Part shown: positions 1 through 7,573 of the stretch, piece after piece
Layout of the letters: the number at the start of each line of letters is the position of its first letter
Numbering within the stretch: position 1 is the first letter of the stretch
Source of the DNA: an uncultured Eubacterium sp.
GTDB lineage: Bacteria; Bacillota; Clostridia; Lachnospirales; Lachnospiraceae
Assembly (NCBI GenBank): GCA_937915825.1
Contig: CALGGT010000010.1
Location: 1 to 17,374, forward strand
Direction: 5' to 3'
Length of the DNA: 17,374 nucleotides
Translations under genes and position numbers: made by a program
Notes under the pieces: generated by a model
Told to the model about the DNA's origin: nothing
The model's input: the letters and a program-made list of their open reading frames with translations, nothing else
Database searches by the model: none

Positions 1-464
1 TCGCGTTCCAACACACCGTTACAAGCGGCATGCATGACAGAAAGATGCATATCCACTCCGACATCACAAATGGCATCCATCTCCGCAATCTCCTCTGCGG
101 TTTTGATTTCGCGCAATGCAACTACCCCTTTAATCATCTCCACGGATGCCTCCGCTTTCAACCTTTCAAAAGGAATATCCAGAATCTGGTGCAGTAAAAT
201 CTTGTTGTCATCCCTATAAGGCGGTAGGTAGTGTACTTTCCTGCCAGCGGCACACACCTTTTGCAGATATTTTGACAAGGCATTAAAAGGCAGGGTCTCT
301 TTCACTCCGACCTTTTCGGCTAAAGAAGCGAGGGTCGGCTGGGGACCCATCCAAATAATATCATCTATGGTATAGTCGTCTCCAAATAGGATTTCCTTTC
401 CCTCATCCACATCGATGATGGCTGCCAAGTGATCAATGTGAATGCCAAAAAAATAGTTGAAATG
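1..464 (-). pseudogene. M24 aminopeptidase P (Xaa-Pro) N-terminal fragment, 5' end lost
   Basis: Read on the minus strand, the frame is open from about position 476 to the window edge and gives a protein of the creatinase/aminopeptidase P N-terminal type. Recognisable stretches are NYFFGIHIDHLAAIIDVDEG near the break, then DDYTIDDIIWMGPQ and HYLPPYRDDNKI, and lastly ALREIKTAEEIAEMDAICD, the usual linker into the M24 catalytic domain. The catalytic domain would lie beyond the window. The frame has no start codon ahead of the homology: an in-frame stop lies at 477-479, and the expected N-terminal lead before SHFNYFFG is missing, replaced by sequence belonging to a + strand fragment. I read this as a gene whose 5' end was lost at a junction around 445-470. 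It differs from the intact M24 peptidase at 5142-6215, so it is not a simple copy of it. If the start lay elsewhere it could still be expressed as a shortened protein, but I see no ribosome binding site. Confidence 0.7.
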
Positions 465-800
465 GCTAAATGGTTTTTAAAAGGAGTATACCGCCTTGGA
501 TCCTATCTTATTCAAGTTGATGACTATACAATATACTTTGAAAGCAGTACCGGCCGCAATTATACTGGAAATCCCAAATTTATCTATGAAGAGCTTCTAA
601 ATGAAGGCCTTGGCGATAAATACAAATGTGTATGGTCCTTAGTGGATTTAAGCACAGAGATTCCAGGCAACCCTGTAAAGGTTAAAAAACCAGGCTTCAA
701 TTACTTATACTACAGTCTGAAAAGCAAATTCTGGATTTACGACTCAAGACATCCCCAATTCTTTAAAAAGAATAAAAAAACAGATTATTTTCAAATACAA
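429..800 (+). pseudogene. TagB/TagF-like CDP-glycerol glycerophosphotransferase, N-terminal fragment
   Basis: The frame opens with a GTG at 429 and an ATG at 462. It carries the N-terminal signature of teichoic-acid-type glycerophosphotransferases: VDDYTIYFESSTGRNYTGNP, then IYEELLNEGLGDKYKCVW, VDLSTEIPGN and FWIYDSRHPQFFKK. In the family this leads straight into a TWHGTPLKKL-like motif and a catalytic domain of several hundred residues. Here homology stops after KTDYFQ at about position 795 and the frame runs into unrelated sequence, so the catalytic part is absent and the fragment cannot be an active enzyme. Intact members polymerise or prime glycerol-phosphate wall polymers at the inner membrane face. 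The first 35 or so bases overlap the antisense M24 fragment, and no convincing ribosome binding site precedes either start. The base composition is visibly more AT-rich than the operons downstream. Confidence 0.65.
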
Positions 801-938
801 GTAATTAAAGTTAAATCAAGCCAAATCAGAAAGGATGGATGGACAAAAATAATAATATTAATATTTTTAGCAGCTTTTTTCGATTATATCCAATTTGTAA
901 TATCTGATCATATCATATTTCAAACAGATGATATTTGA
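801..938 (+). pseudogene. Short hydrophobic membrane-protein scrap fused to the TagF-like frame
   Basis: After the TagF-like homology ends, the same frame continues for about 45 codons and stops at 938. The piece contains KDGWTKIIILIFLAAFFDYI, a hydrophobic stretch long enough for one membrane helix and preceded by basic residues. It resembles the start of helices in multi-pass membrane proteins of clostridia, but I recognise this from pattern only and cannot name the family. It does not belong to a glycerophosphotransferase, so it is likely another gene fragment joined in frame. The 7-mer TTTCAAA occurs at both edges of the piece (789-795 and 918-924), which may mark joining points or may be chance in AT-rich DNA. 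Confidence 0.35.
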
Positions 939-1260
939 AGATGATCATATAATTGTAGTTAATAAACCAAGTGGTCTTCTTACTATCGCAACTGCTAAAG
1001 AAAAAGAAAAAACACTTTACCATATAGTAAGAGAATACTTAGTAAGTAAAGACAAGAATTCAAGAGTATTTATAGTTCATAGATTAGATAAAGATACTAG
1101 TGGAATAGTAGTTTTAGCTAAAGATGAAAAAACCAAGAATAAACTACAAGAAAACTGGAATGAATATGTATCATTAAGAGAATATGTTGCTATAGTAGAA
1201 GGAACACTAAAAAATAAAGAAGATAGAATTACCGGCTTCAATGGAAAAATGTTCATCTAA
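928..1260 (+). pseudogene. RluA-family pseudouridine synthase, truncated
   Basis: The fragment opens with MIFEDDHIIVVNKPSGLLTI, the usual beginning of the RluA-type catalytic domain. It includes HRLDKDTSG at residues 51-59, where Asp54 is the expected catalytic aspartate. It continues through GIVVLAKDEKTKNK and YVAIVEGTLKNKEDRI. Homology ends there, at about 1228; the last few codons before the stop at 1260 belong to the next fragment read in another frame. The second half of the catalytic fold is missing (the domain normally runs to about 200 residues or more), so activity is very unlikely although the active-site motif survives. Intact relatives convert uridine to pseudouridine in rRNA or tRNA. 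Codon use is extremely A/T-rich in third positions compared with the genes after 2040, which points to a different source genome. No ribosome binding site is evident at 928. Confidence 0.75.
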
Positions 1261-1996
1261 ACTCTTTATCGGCTGTGAAAATCTGGTTAAAATTAAAAAT
1301 AATTCATCCATATCCGTAACCAACGCTCCTGGAAATGATAATTACAATATGCCCGGGAGATGGATCTGTAACGGGAAAATCATTAACGTGCATAAGTACA
1401 AGGAAAAAATTGTAATACCCCCGAAGAGTACGGCACGTTTGAAAACGGAACATTTTAAAATTACATATAATCTATTAGGAGGAAAAAAGACGGGAAAGCT
1501 TCCTACATCTTATACTCAGAAGAAGAGCATAAACATTCCCCCACATGTTAAGAGAAACGGGTATATTTTTGCGGGATGGTATTTGATAACAAAAATGGAT
1601 GAATTTTCCAAAGGTAAAAGTTATAATAGAACGTCTGGTTACAATTGTATTGGAATTCCAAAAAGAAACTGGGGACCTGTCGTTGCATATCCTATATGGG
1701 TAAAAATAGAATTGTCCAGCCCCTCAAAAGGAGTTTTGAAAGTAAAAGCTGAGTTTGCTAAGGATTTTAAAAAGGATGAAGTATATGCGTTGGGAATGGT
1801 TCAATGTTTGTCTAACAACAACCGGATTTTTTATGAATTTAAAAGAAGAGAGACCAAATACTTTAAGAAATTAAAAAGCGGAAAAAGGTATCGAATGTAC
1901 GTTGTAGTTGAATCAGATCCTCAAATTTTGGACGAATACTGGGATGACTTTAAGGCAAGCGAATGGTATGTTTCAAAAAGCTGTAAGGTAAAGTAA
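1241..1996 (+). pseudogene. Surface protein C-terminal fragment with InlB B-type (Flg_new) repeat and Fn3-like end
   Basis: The 251-residue frame has no signal peptide and no good ribosome binding site, so it is probably the C-terminal part of a larger secreted protein. Residues 73-115 match a Listeria-Bacteroides (InlB B/Flg_new) repeat: ITYNLLGGKKTGKLP at its start and NGYIFAGWYL near its end. The last 100 residues look like the divergent Fn3-like domains common at the ends of Lachnospiraceae surface proteins, with KLKSGKRYRMYVVVES and the terminal SEWYVSKSCKVK in place of the usual KLKxGKxYYVRVRAY and SxWSKVKxVKVK patterns. The stop at 1996 therefore looks like the natural end of the protein. 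Codon use is closer to the rest of the window than that of the RluA piece. It joins the RluA fragment at about 1228. It could be an expressed small protein if the start at 1241 is used, but I think it is a remnant. Confidence 0.6.
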
Positions 1997-2041
1997 AGGG
2001 AAGTTTAAAGAAATATAAGTAATGGAGAAGGACGGTGAAGT

Positions 2042-3349
2042 ATGGTGTTTGTCGGTAGAGAAGCAGAACAAAGTCAATTGGAAGAAGCCTTTAGAAAAAA
2101 GCAAGCCCAGGTGCTGGTTCTTTATGGAAGAGAAGGGGTAGGGAAAACGACCCTTGCGAAGGAATTTGCCAAGGATAAACCTACCACCTACTATCTTGCC
2201 AGAGAATTATCGAAACGGGAACAGTACCTCCACTTTCAGGATGCATTTGTGGATGCCCTGGAGAAGGCCGAACAGGGGCCGATGTGCTTTATTATTGATG
2301 AGTTCCATTTGATGTTAAAGGGAAACAAAGACTTCTTCCATGAATTTACCTATAGCGAAGTGAAAGATAATATGATGATCTTGTTCATCAGTTCCCAAAT
2401 CCAGTGGGTGGAGAATAAAATGGTGGAAGAAATGCACAGTTTCGCCATGGAGATCAACAATTTGATCAAAGTAAAGGAATTCGGGTATTCTCAGTGTAAG
2501 GAATATTTTTCTTCCTTGCACAGGGAAGAGGTTCTGGGGATTTACGGCATGTTTGGAGGCGTCCCCGGGTATTGGGCCTGTTTTCGGAAAAGCTATAACC
2601 TGCGGGATAATATTTTAAATCTTTGCTGTCAGAATGAAGGGGTGCTCCGCAGGGAAGCCGGTCGTTTTCTAAAGACGCACCTTCGGGAAATGCCCTTTTA
2701 TAATACGATTTTAGCTGTGCTGGCCGAGGATGAGCATCAAATGCAATATTTGTACGATCGCACCAATTTCAACCGGGCGAAGATCACGGTCTACATTAAG
2801 AATTTAATTCAAATGGATGTGGCGGAGAAGATCTTCTCCTTTGAACCGAAGCGTCACGATCTTGTAAAAAAGGGAATGTATGGCATTAAAGATGCTTTCC
2901 TCCACTTCTGGTATCAGATGATCTTTCCCTATGAGTCCTTTTTATGCTGGATGGAGCCGGAGGATTTTTACCGGGAATATCTGGAAGATAAGCTTTTTGC
3001 TTTGTACCAAAAAGGTTTTCATAAAGCGGTGGAAGAATATTTGCTGCAATTAAGAAAAAATGGCGGTTTTTTATCCGGATTTTCCGTGCCGGAGACATTC
3101 TACGGAAAGACGGAGACGATTCCCTATGTGCTAAGAGACGGGGATGGAAATGTCATCGTCGTGGATGTTTACTGGGGAGACAGAGAGTACGGTTATGAGG
3201 ATTTCGTACAATTCTCAGAGCGCGTGGAGATTCTAGGCATGCCGATCCGTGGATTCTATCTATTCAGCCGGCGGGGATTTACCTTTGAGTTGATCCGGGC
3301 GGTGGAAGGAATGGAGAACATTCGCATGATACCTTTGGGAGAGATGTAA
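2042..3349 (+). CDS. PF01637-type ATPase with DUF234-like C-terminal domain
   Basis: The 435-residue protein starts with FVGREAEQSQLEEAF, the standard opening of archaeal-type/STAND-like ATPases. Walker A is GREGVGKTT at residues 29-37 and Walker B is FIIDEFHLM near residue 85. FGGVPGYW near residue 172 is the family's GGxPxY sensor-like motif, and a winged-helix-like middle follows (LYDRTNFNRAKITVYIKNL). The C-terminal 120 residues correspond to the DUF234 position, which in relatives is a restriction-endonuclease-like fold; here the core reads NVIVVDVYWGDREYG, without an obvious E-x-K pair. The ATG has AAGGA nine bases upstream. It is the first gene of a run of five + strand genes, and its TAA directly abuts the ATG of the next ATPase, implying coupled translation. 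The role of this family is not established; regulation or quality control is a guess. No clear promoter is visible upstream; a TATAAG at 2014 lacks a matching -35. Confidence 0.8.
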   Translation: MVFVGREAEQSQLEEAFRKKQAQVLVLYGREGVGKTTLAKEFAKDKPTTYYLARELSKREQYLHFQDAFVDALEKAEQGPMCFIIDEFHLMLKGNKDFFHEFTYSEVKDNMMILFISSQIQWVENKMVEEMHSFAMEINNLIKVKEFGYSQCKEYFSSLHREEVLGIYGMFGGVPGYWACFRKSYNLRDNILNLCCQNEGVLRREAGRFLKTHLREMPFYNTILAVLAEDEHQMQYLYDRTNFNRAKITVYIKNLIQMDVAEKIFSFEPKRHDLVKKGMYGIKDAFLHFWYQMIFPYESFLCWMEPEDFYREYLEDKLFALYQKGFHKAVEEYLLQLRKNGGFLSGFSVPETFYGKTETIPYVLRDGDGNVIVVDVYWGDREYGYEDFVQFSERVEILGMPIRGFYLFSRRGFTFELIRAVEGMENIRMIPLGEM

Positions 3350-4633
3350 ATGAAAAAATTATTAGATCAAATGATCCTGTATCGCCGGGCGTTGAAAGGA
3401 TCTGCCATTGAAAAATTAGGAAACTATATGGAAAATCCCGGAGATCTCTCCGTACTTTCAGATGTGGTCTATGAGATCTTATCCTATGCCACAGAATATG
3501 GGTTGGAGGAAGATCTGTATTTCGGATATTTGGCCGGGCACCTGATCATGGATGAAAATCCCTTCTCCTTGCAATGGGAGCGAAGAGCCTGGGAGGCAGA
3601 CGTGATCGCGTCCGCAGATTCGGTTTCGATTGTAAAAGAGGATATGAAGCGATTCTATGAGCTAGCTCATATTTCCTTTTCGGATGCGTTAGGAGAGGGC
3701 GGGGAGATTCTCAGCCGTTTGCGCCATTATCGCTCCATTCCCAAGAAGGAAAGCAACATTCAGAAAAATGTGGGTCAGCGGATTCGCGAGATTACGGATT
3801 GGTTATCCAATGCCCGGAATGAGGACGAATTTTTCCAGGCGGTTTTAAGTTTTTATGAGAAATACGGAGTAGGAAATCTGGGTCTGAACCGGGCTTTTCA
3901 CCTGAGTGAGGAAGGAGAGATGATTCCCATTGTCCATACGGCCAATGTGGGACTGGATCACATCGTAGGATATGAAAGCCAGAAGAAGGAATTGAGAGAA
4001 AATACGGAAGCCTTTGTAAAGGGAGCCCAGGCCAACAATTGCCTGTTATATGGAGATGCGGGAACTGGGAAATCCACCTGTATTAAGGGGATCTTGAATG
4101 ACTATTACAAGGATGGTCTGCGTTTGGTGGAGGTGTATAAGCACCAATTTAAGAACCTTCCCAACCTGTTAAAACAGGTGAAGAACCGGAATTATCGTTT
4201 TGTGATCTATATGGACGATCTGTCCTTTGAAGATTTTGAGATTGAGTATAAATACTTAAAGGCAGTGATCGAGGGCGGCATGGAAGTAAAGCCCGATAAT
4301 GTAGTGATCTACGCAACGTCCAACCGAAGAAATCTCATTAAGGAGAATTGGAACGATCGTACCGATGCGACTTCCGGTGAAGTGCATCCCACGGATACCA
4401 TGCAGGAAAAACAATCCCTGGCGGCACGTTTCGGAATTGTTATTCCGTTCATGAGACCATCCAAAAAGGAATATGCACAGATTGTTTTGTCTTTGGCCAG
4501 GGAGTACGGACTGCAGCAAGAGGAGTCGGAGCTTCTCAAAAAAGCTGACTTGTGGAGTGTGCGCAACGGCGGCTACTCCGGAAGGACGGCGGAACATTTT
4601 ATCATCGATCAATTGCAAAGGGAGGACGGGTGA
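3350..4633 (+). CDS. DUF815 family AAA ATPase
   Basis: The 427-residue protein has a helical N-terminal half and a C-terminal AAA-type ATPase of the DUF815 (PF05673) family. The family entry motif GLDHIVGYESQKKELRENTE comes before Walker A, YGDAGTGKST, near residues 234-243. Walker B-like FVIYMDDLSFEDFE lies near residue 285, and the sensor region VVIYATSNRRNLIKE, with the conserved arginines, near residue 320. The C-terminal small helical domain includes SKKEYAQIVLSLAREYG. The protein's function is not known. Its start directly follows the stop of the preceding ATPase with GGGAGAG as ribosome binding site, and its stop is two bases before the YqeG start, so the three are almost certainly co-transcribed. 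Two different ATPases produced side by side suggests a partnership, but that is inference from spacing only. Confidence 0.88.
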   Translation: MKKLLDQMILYRRALKGSAIEKLGNYMENPGDLSVLSDVVYEILSYATEYGLEEDLYFGYLAGHLIMDENPFSLQWERRAWEADVIASADSVSIVKEDMKRFYELAHISFSDALGEGGEILSRLRHYRSIPKKESNIQKNVGQRIREITDWLSNARNEDEFFQAVLSFYEKYGVGNLGLNRAFHLSEEGEMIPIVHTANVGLDHIVGYESQKKELRENTEAFVKGAQANNCLLYGDAGTGKSTCIKGILNDYYKDGLRLVEVYKHQFKNLPNLLKQVKNRNYRFVIYMDDLSFEDFEIEYKYLKAVIEGGMEVKPDNVVIYATSNRRNLIKENWNDRTDATSGEVHPTDTMQEKQSLAARFGIVIPFMRPSKKEYAQIVLSLAREYGLQQEESELLKKADLWSVRNGGYSGRTAEHFIIDQLQREDG

Positions 4634-4635
4634 TC

Positions 4636-5160
4636 ATGTTGGAACGGTTTTTTCCGGATGCGTATGTTTCCTCGTCTTACGACATCGATTATGAATATTT
4701 GTATCAAAAAGGATATCGGGGGTTGATCTACGACATTGACAACACCCTGGTAGAACATGGAAAACCTGCTAATGACCGGGCGATTGCCCTGTTTCAGAGA
4801 TTGAAAGATTTGGGGTTTCAATGTTGCCTGTTATCCAATAACAAGGAAGAACGGGTGGCTACTTTTAACGGGCCAATCCGGGTTCATACTCTGCATAAGG
4901 CCGGAAAGCCCGGACGAAAAGGATATCTGAAAGCGATGGAGATCATGCATACGACCACAGAAAATACTCTTTTCATCGGAGACCAGCTATTTACAGATAT
5001 CTGGGGGGCCAAGCGTGTGGGAATTTCAAATATTTTGGTAAAACCTATTGACAAAAAAGAGGAAATTCAGATAGTATGTAAAAGGCTTTTGGAAAAAATA
5101 GTTCTGAGAGAATATTCAAAACAAGGCAGGGATCAAAAAGAATGGAACGAGAATTTCTAG
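4636..5160 (+). CDS. YqeG-family HAD phosphatase
   Basis: The 174-residue protein is a HAD-type phosphatase of the YqeG/IIIA group. Motif I is YDIDNTL, with the nucleophile Asp33 and general acid Asp35. Motif II is LLSNNKEERV, the lysine of motif III lies in AGKPGRKGYLKAM, and motif IV is FIGDQLFTDIWGAKRVG. I chose the ATG at 4636 because GGGAGG lies 11 bases upstream and the family begins with a short LxPDxYVxSxxDIDxxxL stretch (here LERFFPDAYVSSSYDIDY). An in-frame ATG at 4552 would lie inside the previous gene. The physiological substrate is not settled; relatives include mitochondrial phosphatidylglycerophosphate phosphatase and bacterial proteins of unclear role. Its last 19 bases overlap the start of the downstream peptidase gene in another frame, consistent with translational coupling. 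Confidence 0.9.
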   Translation: MLERFFPDAYVSSSYDIDYEYLYQKGYRGLIYDIDNTLVEHGKPANDRAIALFQRLKDLGFQCCLLSNNKEERVATFNGPIRVHTLHKAGKPGRKGYLKAMEIMHTTTENTLFIGDQLFTDIWGAKRVGISNILVKPIDKKEEIQIVCKRLLEKIVLREYSKQGRDQKEWNENF

Positions 5161-6215
5161 AAAAACTAGGTGTGGACGGACTTTGGATCACTGGGAGTGC
5201 TAATATGACCTACCAATCCGGGTTTCTTGGAGAGGGGGCTGTGTATGTTTCCGCCACACAAAAAGTGGTTGTAACCGACTTTCGCTATGTGTTGTCCGCG
5301 AAGAAGGAAGCACCGGATTATGAAATCGTAACCTGGAGGAATTCCAGGGGAGACACCCTGCGGTCTTTGGCAGAGAAAGATGGTTTCCGTCAAGGGGGAG
5401 ATAGTTTTCGCATAGGGATTGAAGAAGATTTTATGACGGTGGGACAAAAAGAACAACTGGAACAAAGGTTTCCGGAGGCGCGCTTTGTCGGCGTCAGTAA
5501 AGAACTAAATCAGCTTCGAAGCGTAAAAACGTCAAAGGAAATCGAACAGATCCGTAGGGCGGAGCATGTGGGAGATCAAACCTTTCTTAAGGTTCTGGAA
5601 GTGTTAAAGGAACAGAAAGATACCATAACCGAGCGAGAAGTGGCAGCTTATATTGAATACACGTATAAAACATTGGGAGCCTCCGGGCCCAGTTTTGATA
5701 CCATTGCCGCTTCGGGAGAGCATTCGGCCATGCCCCATGCCATGCCCACCAACGATCCGTTGGTACCCAATCATTTTCTTACCATGGATTTTGGTTGTAA
5801 GGTCAATGGGTATTGTTCGGATATGACAAGAACCGTGGCCATTGGCGAGATCGACGAAGAGAAGAAACGGATTTATCAAACCGTATTAGAAGCTCAGGAG
5901 GCGGCCATCGCAGCCATTCGTCCGGGGATGAAAGGACGGGAAGTGGATCAGGTGGCAAGAGATATTATCGCCCAGGCAGGATATGGAACGTATTTCGGCC
6001 ATGCCCTGGGACACAGTGTAGGTTTAGAAATCCATGAAGGACCGAATTTTTCGCCAAAAGAAGAAGCGGTTATCTTGCCGGGCATGACCATAACAGTAGA
6101 ACCGGGGATTTATATAGAAGGGGTAGGAGGAGTCAGAATTGAAGATTTAATCGTTGTAACAGAAGATGGTTGCGAGAACTTAACTCAATCCGAGAAAAAA
6201 CTGATCGTTATTTAG
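5142..6215 (+). CDS. Xaa-Pro aminopeptidase (M24 family)
   Basis: The 357-residue cytoplasmic metallopeptidase should release N-terminal residues ahead of proline. The N-terminal creatinase-like domain (residues 1-120) is followed by the pita-bread catalytic domain. All five metal ligands are visible: Asp216 and Asp227 in TMDFGCKVNGYCSDMTRT, His291 in GHALGHSVGLEIHEGP, Glu320 in TVEPGIYI and Glu334 in GGVRIEDLIVV. His287 and His298 fit the substrate-binding histidines. Length matches the short aminopeptidase P/PepQ-like class of Firmicutes. The start overlaps the yqeG-like gene by 19 bases; the ribosome binding site is only moderate (AGGCAGGG). A gene for elongation factor P, a polyproline-relief factor, lies just downstream of the next gene. 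A shared proline theme is attractive but unproven. Do not confuse it with the broken M24 gene at 1-464. Confidence 0.93.
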   Translation: MEREFLEKLGVDGLWITGSANMTYQSGFLGEGAVYVSATQKVVVTDFRYVLSAKKEAPDYEIVTWRNSRGDTLRSLAEKDGFRQGGDSFRIGIEEDFMTVGQKEQLEQRFPEARFVGVSKELNQLRSVKTSKEIEQIRRAEHVGDQTFLKVLEVLKEQKDTITEREVAAYIEYTYKTLGASGPSFDTIAASGEHSAMPHAMPTNDPLVPNHFLTMDFGCKVNGYCSDMTRTVAIGEIDEEKKRIYQTVLEAQEAAIAAIRPGMKGREVDQVARDIIAQAGYGTYFGHALGHSVGLEIHEGPNFSPKEEAVILPGMTITVEPGIYIEGVGGVRIEDLIVVTEDGCENLTQSEKKLIVI

Positions 6216-6247
6216 AAAAAAAAGAAAAAAAAGAAGGAATGATGGAA

Positions 6248-7495
6248 ATGCATTATTTTAAACAAGATGTCTATTTTGCTATTCCCGTGGCAGAAACAGA
6301 AGGTTATTCATTATTGACGACGGTACGCAATGCGGCTGCTAAGAATCCGGATCTGATTGAATGGCGATTGGATTATTTGCGTACATCCAACGAACAGAAA
6401 ATCGATGCATTGGCAGGTACCGTACGTAAAATGGCAGGAGCTACGAAGTTGTTGTTAACCCTTCGGACCAAGGACGAGGGCGGACATTATGACGGACCGG
6501 TGGATGAATACGTTCGTTTATTAATCGCCGCGACCCAAATCGGAGATTGTGTGGATGTGGAATTATCGAAGGGTCAGGACGTGATCGATCAGGTGAAGGA
6601 GGCTGCCGAGGAAAGGGGCGTAAAAGTAATCGTCTCCTACCACGACTTTCAAAAAACCCCTTCCAACGAGGAGATCATTCAGAAGCTGGATGAGGAGAAA
6701 GCCAGCGGGTGCGACCTATGTAAGGTGGCGTATATGTCCAATTCCTATGAGGATACCGACCGTTTGCTGGAGGTTATAGCGGCCTACAAAGAAGCCAATC
6801 CGGACACGAAGATCGCCGGGATTTCCATGGGGGAATATGGTAAGAAAAATCGCCAATATGCGGGACTTTTCGGTTCCTCCCTTGGTTTTGTGGGACTAAA
6901 TAATCGAAGTTTCTCCGCTCCGGGACAGATTACCATCGGTGAAATGAAGGATTTGAAAAAAGGCTATTACAGTGACCGGAGGCATATCAGCCTGGTTGGT
7001 TTTATGGGAGCCGGTAAGAGTACCATCTCGGAAATCTTAGGTGAAAAACTGGGATGCAAGGTGTATGATACGGATCAATACATTGAAAAATTCGAGAAAC
7101 GTAGTATTTCCCAGATTTTTGAGGAGGAAGGAGAAGCCTTCTTCCGTAAGCTGGAAACGGATACCATCGACCATTTGGCATCCTTAAAAGACAGCGTAAT
7201 CTCTTGTGGAGGCGGACTTGCTATCCCGGATCTAAATGCCAGAAAGCTTCGGAGAATGGGTGAAGTCGTCTGGTTGCGCGCCAAACCTTCCACCATCTAT
7301 CACCGGGTGAAGGATGAGCACACCCGTCCGCTATTAGAGGGAAATATGAGCGAGGAGTACATTGAGAATTTAATGGAAAAACGCAGAGAGTACTACGAAC
7401 GGGTGGCAAGTATTGTAGTGGATACGGATGACAAAACCCCGGAAGAGATTGCGGATGAAATCATCGATCGGATCAAGGAAGGAAATTTTACTTGA
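6248..7495 (+). CDS. aroDK: Bifunctional 3-dehydroquinate dehydratase (type I) / shikimate kinase
   Basis: One 415-residue frame joins two enzymes of chorismate synthesis. Residues 1-235 are a type I 3-dehydroquinate dehydratase: catalytic His132 in IVSYHDF and Schiff-base Lys159 in CDLCKVAYM, with SMGEYGKKNRQYAGLFGSSL supplying the substrate-binding Arg. From about residue 246 comes shikimate kinase: P-loop GFMGAGKST (251-259), VYDTDQYIE for shikimate and Mg binding, FFRKLET, SCGGGLAIP, and the lid arginine in TRPLLEG. Every key residue of both halves is present, so both activities are expected: steps three and five of the pathway, since shikimate dehydrogenase acts between them. Three ATGs cluster at 6239, 6242 and 6248; I favour 6248, which sits nine bases after AAGGA and matches the domain start. 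The longer start at 6170 lies inside the peptidase gene. The 32-base gap upstream is almost pure A with some G. Confidence 0.9.
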   Translation: MHYFKQDVYFAIPVAETEGYSLLTTVRNAAAKNPDLIEWRLDYLRTSNEQKIDALAGTVRKMAGATKLLLTLRTKDEGGHYDGPVDEYVRLLIAATQIGDCVDVELSKGQDVIDQVKEAAEERGVKVIVSYHDFQKTPSNEEIIQKLDEEKASGCDLCKVAYMSNSYEDTDRLLEVIAAYKEANPDTKIAGISMGEYGKKNRQYAGLFGSSLGFVGLNNRSFSAPGQITIGEMKDLKKGYYSDRRHISLVGFMGAGKSTISEILGEKLGCKVYDTDQYIEKFEKRSISQIFEEEGEAFFRKLETDTIDHLASLKDSVISCGGGLAIPDLNARKLRRMGEVVWLRAKPSTIYHRVKDEHTRPLLEGNMSEEYIENLMEKRREYYERVASIVVDTDDKTPEEIADEIIDRIKEGNFT

Positions 7496-7520
7496 AAAAA
7501 TCCCATAAATAATATATGAT
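7492..7520 (+). promoter_or_regulatory. Sigma-A type promoter for efp
   Basis: The -35 box TTGAAA (7492-7497) and the -10 box TATGAT (7515-7520) are separated by exactly 17 bases. Each box differs from consensus at one position. The -35 box overlaps the TGA stop of the aroDK fusion gene. The predicted start of transcription, about 7527, leaves a leader of roughly 47 bases before the efp ATG. This would allow efp to be transcribed independently of the upstream operon. Confidence 0.75.
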
Positions 7521-7573
7521 AGAAGTGGTGCCTTCTTAGGTATCTGCAAAAAAGAATAAATGGAGGATGTAAT

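Noticed and set aside
34..219. 61-residue + strand frame at the left edge
   Set aside because: Antisense to the aminopeptidase P fragment, which has recognisable homology; the + frame has none.
429..2040. Idea that the fragment chain is a genomic island with a mobile element or defence system
   Set aside because: No transposase, integrase, terminal inverted repeats, tRNA gene or toxin-antitoxin pattern can be seen; the pieces are broken metabolic or surface genes.
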